Assembly: GCA_903822245.1 (NCBI GenBank) | Contig: CAIJOE010000052.1 | Location: 1 to 8,818, forward strand | Direction: 5' to 3' | Origin: an uncultured Actinomycetes bacterium | GTDB lineage: Bacteria > Actinomycetota > Actinomycetes > Nanopelagicales > Nanopelagicaceae | DNA length: 8,818 nt | Shown here: one piece after another, positions 1 to 5,713 of the stretch | How positions within the stretch are numbered: the first letter of the stretch is position 1 | How the letters are laid out: every line of letters begins with the position of its first letter | Made by a program: the position numbers and the translations under genes | Notes under the pieces: generated by a model | Databases searched by the model: none | Told to the model about the DNA's origin: nothing | What the model saw: only the letters and a program-made list of their open reading frames with translations

Positions 1-441
1 CATGCACTGGACGTACGAGTTCGTTGGGTCGGCAGGCCAGGCCGACTCTGGAAATCGGTGATCAACGAGTTGCAAGAGGCTGAAGAGTTAACGAAGCGCA
101 ATAAGACCTTGACCCTCAATATGTGTGTTAACTATGGCGGCAGAGCTGAGATTGTCGATGCGGTGCAAGCTATTGCCGCCGAAGTTTCTAAACGTAAGTT
201 AAAGCCAAGTGCCATTACTGAAAAGCTACTTTCAAAGCACCTCTACTCACCAAAGATGAGTGATGTTGATTTATTCCTTCGATCTTCCGGTGAGCAGCGC
301 ACCTCAAACTTTTTACCATGGCAATCGGTCTATGCCGAGATGGTATTTATGGATGTTTTGTGGCCAGATGTTGATCGCCACACCTTATGGAAAGCAATTG
401 AAATCTATGCGATGCGTGATCGCAGATTTGGTAAAGCCTAA
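1..441 (+). CDS. uppS: Isoprenyl (cis-prenyl) diphosphate synthase, 3' part only
   Basis: This is the C-terminal 146 codons of a cis-prenyltransferase, open from base 1 to a TAA at 439-441; the start lies off the left edge. The family condenses isopentenyl diphosphate onto an allylic primer to make the undecaprenyl/decaprenyl phosphate carrier for peptidoglycan and other wall glycans. Visible signatures are NYGGR (bases 130-144) and DLFLRSSGEQRTSNFLPWQ followed by SVYAEMVF and LWPD, which form the diphosphate-binding and dimer region, and the usual ending YAMRDRRFGKA. The N-terminal DGNxR catalytic loop is outside the window. The SSGEQRTSNFLPWQ wording is close to the mycobacterial enzymes. 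Those include both a long-chain decaprenyl synthase (Rv2361c) and a short-chain Z-farnesyl synthase (Rv1086), so chain length cannot be set from this fragment. Synteny with glyS and dgt-dnaG favours the Rv2361c type. It runs convergently into the ZIP gene, with a 23-bp gap. Confidence 0.93.
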   Translation, partial: HALDVRVRWVGRPGRLWKSVINELQEAEELTKRNKTLTLNMCVNYGGRAEIVDAVQAIAAEVSKRKLKPSAITEKLLSKHLYSPKMSDVDLFLRSSGEQRTSNFLPWQSVYAEMVFMDVLWPDVDRHTLWKAIEIYAMRDRRFGKA

Positions 442-453
442 GAACTTTTACCA
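429..453. terminator. Stem-loop across the uppS stop codon, possible bidirectional terminator
   Basis: TGGTAAA (429-435) pairs perfectly with TTTACCA (447-453), giving a 7-bp stem with an 11-base loop that contains the uppS stop codon. It sits at the convergent junction of uppS and the ZIP gene, where a shared terminator would be expected. No U-run follows on either strand and the stem is AT-rich, so it is not a textbook intrinsic terminator. Its function is inferred from position only. Confidence 0.3.
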
Positions 454-464
454 GCGCTACCAAT

Positions 465-1199
465 TTAAAGGTTTGAAACCACAATCCACATTATTGCAAC
501 CCCGCCAAGTGTTGCCAGCATGGTGTATTTAGATGAGTGGCGAGAGTGTGCCTCAGGCAAGATATGGGATGTTGCAATATAAATAATAAAGCCTGCAAAG
601 AGGGCTAGATAGATCGCAACCCATGGTTGACTAATTACTAAGTAAGCCCCAAGGCCTGCTCCGCCAATTCTTGCTATTGCATCTACAACTAGGAGATAGG
701 AAGCACTTTTTTGCCAATGGCCGGTTTTGACCAACATGGCCACGGTATTTAACCCATCACTAAATGCGTGGACCAGTAGGGCTACAAATACGGCATAACC
801 AAGTTTGTTTGAAACTTTAAAAGCAACGGCAAGAGCCATGCCATCTAGGAAAACATGAACTGCCATGGCTAAAGCACCAAGGGAACCAGCGATATTTCCA
901 TAGTGGGAGTGCTCATGCTCATAATCAGATTCAGCTGGTTCGTGGGATCCAGCAAATTGTTCTGAGAAGTGAAGAAGCAAAAAGCCGATAACAAATGCCA
1001 GATAAACCCCATGAATAGTGCCGACTTTGAGTGTGGCACTACTAGAAATTTGTGGAAAAAGATCAAAGGCGACTAATCCAAGAAGTAATCCAGCCGATAA
1101 TCCAAGGACTAGGTGGAAGCGGTCTTTAGATTTAAGGGCGGTAATGCCACCTAGCGTGGTTGCGCCAACAGTTAGCGCTGCCAATGCGATCGCGATCAT
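465..1199 (-). CDS. ZIP-family divalent metal transporter
   Basis: This 244-residue integral membrane protein has about eight hydrophobic helices (roughly 2-20, 30-47, 62-79, 101-127, 133-153, 167-188, 194-212 and 227-241), as expected for ZIP transporters, which move Zn2+ and related metals into the cytoplasm. Helix 4 carries HVFLDG (H115, D119) and helix 5 carries HAFSDG (H144, D148), at the places of the canonical HNxPEG and HExPE metal motifs. ILPEAH (213-218) matches the conserved segment near the last helices. A His-rich segment (H86, H95, H97, H99) lies between helices 3 and 4, as in many ZIPs. The Asn of helix 4 and first Glu of helix 5 are replaced by Val and Ala, so the second metal site is probably altered. 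The ATG at 1199 has no good Shine-Dalgarno, but a TAnnnT hexamer lies exactly where a leaderless start needs it. Family call is firm; substrate (zinc) is inferred from family and location between uppS and glyS. Confidence 0.85.
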   Translation of the reverse strand: MIAIALAALTVGATTLGGITALKSKDRFHLVLGLSAGLLLGLVAFDLFPQISSSATLKVGTIHGVYLAFVIGFLLLHFSEQFAGSHEPAESDYEHEHSHYGNIAGSLGALAMAVHVFLDGMALAVAFKVSNKLGYAVFVALLVHAFSDGLNTVAMLVKTGHWQKSASYLLVVDAIARIGGAGLGAYLVISQPWVAIYLALFAGFIIYIATSHILPEAHSRHSSKYTMLATLGGVAIMWIVVSNL

Positions 1200-1205
1200 G
1201 TGTGG

Positions 1206-1211
1206 AGTCTA
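1206..1211 (-). promoter_or_regulatory. Candidate -10 element for a leaderless ZIP transcript
   Basis: On the minus strand TAGACT ends six bases before the ATG, so a transcript starting seven bases after the hexamer would begin at the start codon itself. This is the usual TAnnnT geometry of leaderless genes in actinobacteria. I see no convincing -35, and no strong Shine-Dalgarno upstream of the ATG. Transcript mapping was not available. Confidence 0.35.
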
Positions 1212-1225
1212 CCTGTGTGGGCTTG

Positions 1226-1231
1226 TAGAAT
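1226..1231 (+). promoter_or_regulatory. Candidate -10 element for the glyS-dnaG cluster
   Basis: TAGAAT matches the TATAAT consensus at five of six positions and the actinobacterial TAnnnT rule. A weak -35-like TGGAGT lies 17 bases upstream (1203-1208). Transcription would start near 1238-1239, giving a leader of about 48 bases before glyS. The element lies inside the only non-coding gap ahead of a closely packed gene run, so it is the best candidate for the cluster promoter. It overlaps the upstream region of the divergent ZIP gene. Confidence 0.4.
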
Positions 1232-1238
1232 AAGGACC

Positions 1239-1253
1239 CTTGCGACCCGCAAG
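1239..1253 (+). other. Small hairpin at the start of the glyS leader
   Basis: CTTGCG (1239-1244) and CGCAAG (1248-1253) form a perfect 6-bp stem around the 3-base loop ACC. It falls right at the predicted 5' end of the glyS transcript, so it could stabilise the mRNA; as DNA it could equally be part of a small operator between the two divergent genes. The whole leader is too short for a complete T-box. Functional meaning is a guess. Confidence 0.35.
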
Positions 1254-1275
1254 AGAGTAGCGCCGACAGCCAGCC

Positions 1276-1280
1276 GGAGG
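1276..1280 (+). promoter_or_regulatory. Ribosome binding site of glyS
   Basis: GGAGG stands five bases before the ATG at 1286. It is the clearest Shine-Dalgarno of the window and fixes the glyS start. Most downstream genes in the cluster have weak or no such site, so glyS is probably the best-initiated gene of the run. Confidence 0.75.
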
Positions 1281-1285
1281 AAATC

Positions 1286-2665
1286 ATGGCCGCAGACCGT
1301 TTAGAAAATATTGTTAGCCTGGCAAAACGCCGTGGCTTTGTTTATCCATCATCTGAAATTTATGGCGGACTTCGCGCCTCATGGGATTACGGTCCACTGG
1401 GAGTTGAACTTAAGAACAATGTGAAGCGTCAATGGTGGCGCTCAATGGTGCAGGGCCGCGAAGATGTTGTTGGTTTAGATTCTTGCGTAATTTTGGCCCG
1501 CGAAGTTTGGGAAGCATCTGGTCACGTAGAGACATTTTCTGATCCACTTACCGAATGCCAAGCATGTCACAAGCGCTATCGCGCAGACCACCTAGAAGAA
1601 GCTTTCCAAGTCAAGCACAAGCGTCAACCAACTTCTATGGAAGAAGTTAACTGTCCTAATTGCGGTGCTAAAGGTCAATTTACCGTGCCAAAGCAGTTCT
1701 CTGGTCTACTAAAGACTTATCTTGGCGCAGTTGAAGATGAATCTGGACTTGCCTATCTCCGCCCAGAAACAGCGCAAGGTATTTTTATTAACTTCGATAA
1801 TGTGGCACAAACTTCACGCAAGAAACCACCTTTTGGTATTGGCCAAATTGGTAAATCTTTCCGTAATGAAATCACGCCAGGTAACTTCATTTTCCGTACT
1901 CGTGAATTCGAGCAAATGGAAATGGAATTCTTTGTAGTTCCAGGAACTGATGAAGAATGGCACCAATACTGGATTGATACTCGCCTTGATTGGTATAAGA
2001 GTCTAGGAATTAATCCAGATCGCTTGCGTCTATTCGAGCATCCAAAAGAGAAGCTTTCACATTACTCAAAGCGCACCGTAGATATTGAATATAAGTTTGA
2101 ATTCAATGGAACTGAGTGGGGCGAGCTAGAAGGAATTGCATCTCGTACCGACTTTGATCTAAAAGCTCATGGCGCTGCCTCCGGCAAAGATCTTTCTTGG
2201 TTTGATCAAGAAAAGAACGAGCGTTGGGTGCCATTTGTCATTGAACCTGCGGCAGGTGTTGATCGTTGCGCTCTAACTTTCATGATGGATGCATATACCG
2301 AAGATGAAGCGCCAAACTCTCAGGGAGAGATGGAAATGCGTGCGGTAATGAAACTAGATCACCGTTTAGCTCCTATTAAGGTCGCTGTGCTGCCACTTTC
2401 ACGTAATGCTGATCTTTCACCAAAAGCACGTGACCTAGCGCAAGAACTTCGCCAAAATTGGTCAGTTGATTTTGATGATTCAGGTGCAATCGGCCGTCGC
2501 TATCGTCGCCAAGATGAGATTGGAACCCCGTTTTGTATCACCATCGACTTTGAAACCTTGGAAGATAATGCGGTCACTATTCGTGAGCGCGACTCGATGG
2601 CCCAAGAGCGCATCTCAATAGATCAAGTTCAATCTTGGCTCGCTCCGAAGTTGTTAGGTTGCTAA
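1286..2665 (+). CDS. glyS: Glycyl-tRNA synthetase, alpha2 (class II) type
   Basis: This 459-residue enzyme attaches glycine to tRNA-Gly in the cytoplasm, via glycyl-adenylate. It is the single-chain homodimeric type used by actinobacteria, not the alpha/beta type of E. coli; M. tuberculosis GlyS is of similar length. The N-terminal GFVYPSSEIYGG (17-28) and WDYGPLG (33-39) are family signatures. Class II motif 2 is FRNEITPGNFIFRTREFEQ (192-210), and motif 3 contains GVDR (324-327). Two CxxC pairs (C91/C94 and C123/C126) form a likely Zn knuckle in the insertion. The anticodon-binding domain follows from about residue 355 (LAPIKVAVLPL) to the end, with GRRYRRQDEIGTPFCITID conserved. The ATG is supported by GGAGG five bases upstream. 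It is first in the cluster, and its TAA at 2663-2665 overlaps the probable TTG start of dusB. Confidence 0.97.
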   Translation: MAADRLENIVSLAKRRGFVYPSSEIYGGLRASWDYGPLGVELKNNVKRQWWRSMVQGREDVVGLDSCVILAREVWEASGHVETFSDPLTECQACHKRYRADHLEEAFQVKHKRQPTSMEEVNCPNCGAKGQFTVPKQFSGLLKTYLGAVEDESGLAYLRPETAQGIFINFDNVAQTSRKKPPFGIGQIGKSFRNEITPGNFIFRTREFEQMEMEFFVVPGTDEEWHQYWIDTRLDWYKSLGINPDRLRLFEHPKEKLSHYSKRTVDIEYKFEFNGTEWGELEGIASRTDFDLKAHGAASGKDLSWFDQEKNERWVPFVIEPAAGVDRCALTFMMDAYTEDEAPNSQGEMEMRAVMKLDHRLAPIKVAVLPLSRNADLSPKARDLAQELRQNWSVDFDDSGAIGRRYRRQDEIGTPFCITIDFETLEDNAVTIRERDSMAQERISIDQVQSWLAPKLLGC

Positions 2666-3828
2666 CCAAGAACTTTGCGCCACTGCGGTTGCCAATTGCT
2701 AACGGCAACTTTGCAAATAACGAAGTGGTGCTAGAAGCACCAGTTGTGCTGGCTCCAATGGCTGGGATAACTAACTCTGCCTTTAGAACGCTCTGCCGTG
2801 AAAGTGGGGCCGGACTCTTTGTTTCTGAAATGGTAACTGCGCGCGCCCTTATTGAGCGCCATCCAGAAACACTACGTTTAATCACACCCGGAAAAGGTGA
2901 ATCACCAAGATCAGTTCAGTTATATGCAGTTGATCCAATTGTTACGGGATTGGCCGTGAAGATGTTGATGGAAGAGAACTTGGCTGATCACATCGATTTA
3001 AACTTTGGTTGCCCAGTTCCAAAAGTAACCAGACGTGGCGGGGGATCTGCCTTGCCATATAAGCAGCGGCTGTTTTCAAATATAGTTTCTTCAGCAGTAG
3101 CTGCGGCAAAACCATTTGGTGTTCCAGTCACGGTAAAGATGCGCATCGGTATTGATAGTGATCACCAAACATATTTGACTGCGGCAAAAGCTGCTGCGGA
3201 TGCTGGAGTTGCATGGGTGGCCTTGCATGCGCGCTTTGCATCCCAGATGTATGAAGGTAAAGCAGATTGGTCTGCAATTGCCAGACTTGTTGAATTTATG
3301 AAACCTACTGGTGTTCCAGTTTTAGGAAATGGCGATATTTGGTCTGGCGCCGATGGCGTGGCCATGATGCAAGAAACTGGCTGCGCCGGGGTAGTAGTTG
3401 GACGCGGATGTTTGGGCCGGCCTTGGTTATTTGCTGATTTAGTTGCTGCATTTGTGGGAAGTCAAGCAAAATCTGCGCCATCACTTTTTGAAGTGCGCGA
3501 AGTAATCAGGCGCCACGGAGAGTTACTAATTGAATTCTTTGAATCAGAAGGTCGTGCGATGCGTGATCTTCGAAAGCATATGGCTTGGTATTTAAAGGGC
3601 TTTAGCGTGCCAAGAGAGCTTCGAGCAAAGTTTGGCATGGTTGCATCGATGGGTGAATTAGAGTGGATTTTAAATCAACTAGAGGATCAGCCATATCCAA
3701 GTGAAGTTGCAGATGCCCCTCGCGGGCGCACTTCACATGGCCGACCAGTTTCCCTACCCGATGGTTGGCTAAATGATCCCTTTGAGATTCCTGCAATCAC
3801 CATCGATGATTCAGTCTCGGGTGGCTAA
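2659..3828 (+). CDS. dusB: tRNA-dihydrouridine synthase, DusB type
   Basis: This FMN enzyme reduces uridines in tRNA D-loops to dihydrouridine with NAD(P)H. Counting from TTG 2659 (389 residues), the TIM-barrel opens with VVLAPMAGITN (29-39, FMN binding). NFGCP (115-119) contains the catalytic Cys118. VTVKMRIG holds Lys160, and HARFASQMYEGKADW holds His190. GNGDIW (223-228) and VVVGRGCLGRPWLF (245-258) bind FMN phosphate. A helical tRNA-binding domain follows (MRDLRKHMAWYLKGF), then an actinobacterial tail with PRGR and LPDGWLNDP. No ATG or GTG precedes the conserved core. TTG 2635 would also be in frame and add eight residues; TTG 2689 would make a shorter form. I prefer 2659 because it sits just over the glyS stop, with a weak GAAG eight bases before it. 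The start is uncertain; identity is firm. The next gene begins two bases after the stop. Confidence 0.93.
   Translation: MLTKNFAPLRLPIANGNFANNEVVLEAPVVLAPMAGITNSAFRTLCRESGAGLFVSEMVTARALIERHPETLRLITPGKGESPRSVQLYAVDPIVTGLAVKMLMEENLADHIDLNFGCPVPKVTRRGGGSALPYKQRLFSNIVSSAVAAAKPFGVPVTVKMRIGIDSDHQTYLTAAKAAADAGVAWVALHARFASQMYEGKADWSAIARLVEFMKPTGVPVLGNGDIWSGADGVAMMQETGCAGVVVGRGCLGRPWLFADLVAAFVGSQAKSAPSLFEVREVIRRHGELLIEFFESEGRAMRDLRKHMAWYLKGFSVPRELRAKFGMVASMGELEWILNQLEDQPYPSEVADAPRGRTSHGRPVSLPDGWLNDPFEIPAITIDDSVSGG
3819..3824 (+). promoter_or_regulatory. Ribosome binding site supporting a TTG start
   Basis: GGGTGG, inside the last codons of dusB, lies six bases before TTG 3831. It justifies TTG as the start of the DUF218 gene: no ATG lies ahead of the membrane segment, and the following residues form a proper signal anchor. 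This points to translational coupling with dusB. Confidence 0.5.
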
Positions 3829-3830
3829 TT

Positions 3831-4460
3831 TTGTTTTTTCTTTTTAAATTGATCAAACGGCTCATCTCATTTGCTTTACTTATTGCAATTATTTTGCCCC
3901 TTTATGCTGCCGGTAATGTTTGGTATACGGCCACTCACACAAAGCCAGTGAAGAGTGATGCAATAGTTGTTTTGGGAGCCGCGCAATTTGATGGTCGGCC
4001 AAGTGATGTTCTAAAGGCTAGATTGGTTGAAGCAAAGCGAATTTATGATCTTGGCTTGGCTTCCAGAATTATTACTGTGGGCGCCGGCCAGCCAGGGGAT
4101 CGAACAACTGAAGCGGCAAGTGGTTATAACTGGCTTAAAGCAAATGGGGTTGCAAAACGGTTTATTGATTCGGTGCCACTTGGAACTGACACCTTAAATA
4201 GCACCCGGGCATACATCACCGATATGCGAGTGCGCAATTTAAAGTCAGCAATTATTGTTACAGATCAGTATCACTGCCTTAGGGCAATGACGATGGCTCG
4301 TGATTTTAAAATCACCACTTCCTGTGCTCCTACTAAGACTGGACCAGCCTCCACAAAGAGTTCAAGTTTTCGCTACTTAGTGCGCGAAACCGGTGCTTAT
4401 TTAGCCTATGTCACCGTTGGTCGCCACGGCATCCACCTAACTGATCAGATTAAGAATTAG
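3831..4460 (+). CDS. YdcF/SanA-like DUF218 membrane-anchored protein
   Basis: This 209-residue protein has a basic N-terminus and one hydrophobic segment (about 11-30), so it is likely anchored in the membrane with the domain outside. The DUF218 fold is recognisable in order: DAIVVLGAAQFDGRPSDVL (43-61), RLVEAKRIYDLGLASRIITVG (64-84), a TTEAASG acidic site (E94), GTDTLNSTRA (118-127), IIVTDQYHCLRAM (141-153) and a final VGRHGI (196-201). This resembles the vancomycin-resistance protein SanA and the YdcF group, whose biochemical role is poorly known but linked to the cell envelope. It starts with TTG, two bases after dusB, and ends 12 bases before dgt, so it is probably co-transcribed with genes of tRNA and DNA metabolism. 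I cannot assign a reaction. A homologous gene near dusB and dgt in other actinobacteria is plausible from memory but unverified. Confidence 0.85.
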   Translation: MFFLFKLIKRLISFALLIAIILPLYAAGNVWYTATHTKPVKSDAIVVLGAAQFDGRPSDVLKARLVEAKRIYDLGLASRIITVGAGQPGDRTTEAASGYNWLKANGVAKRFIDSVPLGTDTLNSTRAYITDMRVRNLKSAIIVTDQYHCLRAMTMARDFKITTSCAPTKTGPASTKSSSFRYLVRETGAYLAYVTVGRHGIHLTDQIKN

Positions 4461-4472
4461 AGTTAAGCCCTT

Positions 4473-5708
4473 ATGGTTCTAAAAGCAGCTACTGAGCATC
4501 CCGGATACTCCGAAAGTGATCGCGCTCGTTTCTTGGATGAACCGGCAAAGCGATTAGGGCGAACTGAGTTTGCTCGTGATCGCGCACGAATCATTCATTC
4601 CTTTGCACTTCGACGTTTAGCGGCAAAAACTCAAGTCGCAGTGCCATGGGCAACAGATTTCCCACGCACCAGACTTTCTCATTCTCTTGAATGCGCCCAG
4701 GTTGGCCGAGAACTTGGCGCCGCCCTTGGCGCTGATCCAGATTTGATGGAAGGTGCTTGCTTAGCTCATGACATTGGCCATCCACCTTTTGGACACAATG
4801 GTGAAGAGGCACTAAATACCGTTGCTAATTCATGCGGCGGTTTTGAAGGTAATGCGCAGTCATTTAGATTATTAGTTCGCCTAGAAGCAAAGACAGTTGA
4901 TGCAGATGGCATCTCACTTGGGTTAAATCTAACTAGGGCTTCACTAGATGCAGCGACAAAGTATCCATGGCCTAGAGCGATAAATGCCCAAAAGTTTGGT
5001 GTTTATGATGATGACCAAACTATTTTCAATTGGGCTAGAGCAGGAGCACCTGCCGGAGCACAATCATTTGAAGCTCAGATTATGGACTGGTCTGATGATG
5101 TGGCTTACTCAGTGCACGATTTGGAAGATGCGCTAGTTACCGGCCAAGTAAAACTCGCTGATCTTTCTAATGATCTGCCAGCTATCTATCAAGTTGCCAC
5201 AGATAACTACATGACTGGGATTGAATTAGCTGAAGCAGAACAAGCACTGGCAAGTTTACAAAACCTATCCTGCTGGCCAAAATATTACGATGGCAGTCAT
5301 CGAAGCCTGGCGCGGTTAAAGGATTTGGCATCGCAATTAGTTGGCCGCTTTGCACTGGCAGCTGAAAGAGAAACTCGTGATCGCTATGGCGAGGCAAATC
5401 TAACTAGATATAACGCAAATTTAGTTGTGCCACGAGCCCAACATGTGGAAGTGGCTCTTCTAAAGTCTTTGGCTGGTTTTTATATTATTAATTCACAAAA
5501 TTCAGTAAAGCGCTATGACGATGAGCAATCATTGATCAAAGAGTTGGTAGAAAAGGTATTAGCTACTGCGCCAACAAGCCTTGAATCATTTTTCTTGCAG
5601 GATTGGCAGCGGGCCACAACTGATGCGCAAAAACTACGCGTAGTCATTGACCAAGTCGCCTCGCTAACTGACCCAGGTGCAATCGCACTTCACGCCCGAC
5701 TAAGATAA
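4473..5708 (+). CDS. dgt: Deoxyguanosinetriphosphate triphosphohydrolase-like protein (HD domain)
   Basis: This 411-residue HD-superfamily phosphohydrolase cleaves dNTPs (dGTP in the best-studied members) to deoxynucleoside and triphosphate, adjusting precursor pools for replication. The start of the core is RTEFARDRARIIHSFALRRL (30-49). Predicted metal ligands are H70 in TRLSHSLE, H99-D100 in the HD motif of AHDIGHPPFGHNGE, and Asp208/209 in MDWSDDVAYSVHDLED. GGFEGNAQSFRLL and GLNLTRASLDAATKYPWPR (150-168) match actinobacterial dGTPases, as does the C-terminal LRVVIDQVASLTDPGAIALH. Length agrees with the M. tuberculosis protein Rv2344c, as far as I recall. No clear Shine-Dalgarno precedes ATG 4473, but no better start is available before the conserved region. 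The stop lies five bases before dnaG, which suggests coupled expression; the dgt-dnaG pair is conserved in actinobacteria. Substrate preference cannot be read from the sequence. Confidence 0.95.
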   Translation: MVLKAATEHPGYSESDRARFLDEPAKRLGRTEFARDRARIIHSFALRRLAAKTQVAVPWATDFPRTRLSHSLECAQVGRELGAALGADPDLMEGACLAHDIGHPPFGHNGEEALNTVANSCGGFEGNAQSFRLLVRLEAKTVDADGISLGLNLTRASLDAATKYPWPRAINAQKFGVYDDDQTIFNWARAGAPAGAQSFEAQIMDWSDDVAYSVHDLEDALVTGQVKLADLSNDLPAIYQVATDNYMTGIELAEAEQALASLQNLSCWPKYYDGSHRSLARLKDLASQLVGRFALAAERETRDRYGEANLTRYNANLVVPRAQHVEVALLKSLAGFYIINSQNSVKRYDDEQSLIKELVEKVLATAPTSLESFFLQDWQRATTDAQKLRVVIDQVASLTDPGAIALHARLR

Positions 5709-5713
5709 CGCCC

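Noticed and set aside
470..480. GGTTTGAAACC palindrome as an operator or terminator
   Set aside because: It falls inside the last codons of the ZIP gene, has only a 1-3 base loop and no U-run. Its length is within chance expectation.
1232..1285. Possible glycine or other T-box riboswitch before glyS, because of AGAGAGTAG and a 5' hairpin
   Set aside because: The leader is about 48 bases, far too short for a stem I plus antiterminator. I find no T-box core sequence and no terminator.
2577..2885. 102-codon open frame antisense across the glyS-dusB junction
   Set aside because: Both sense genes are unmistakable here, and the antisense product has no motif and no promoter.
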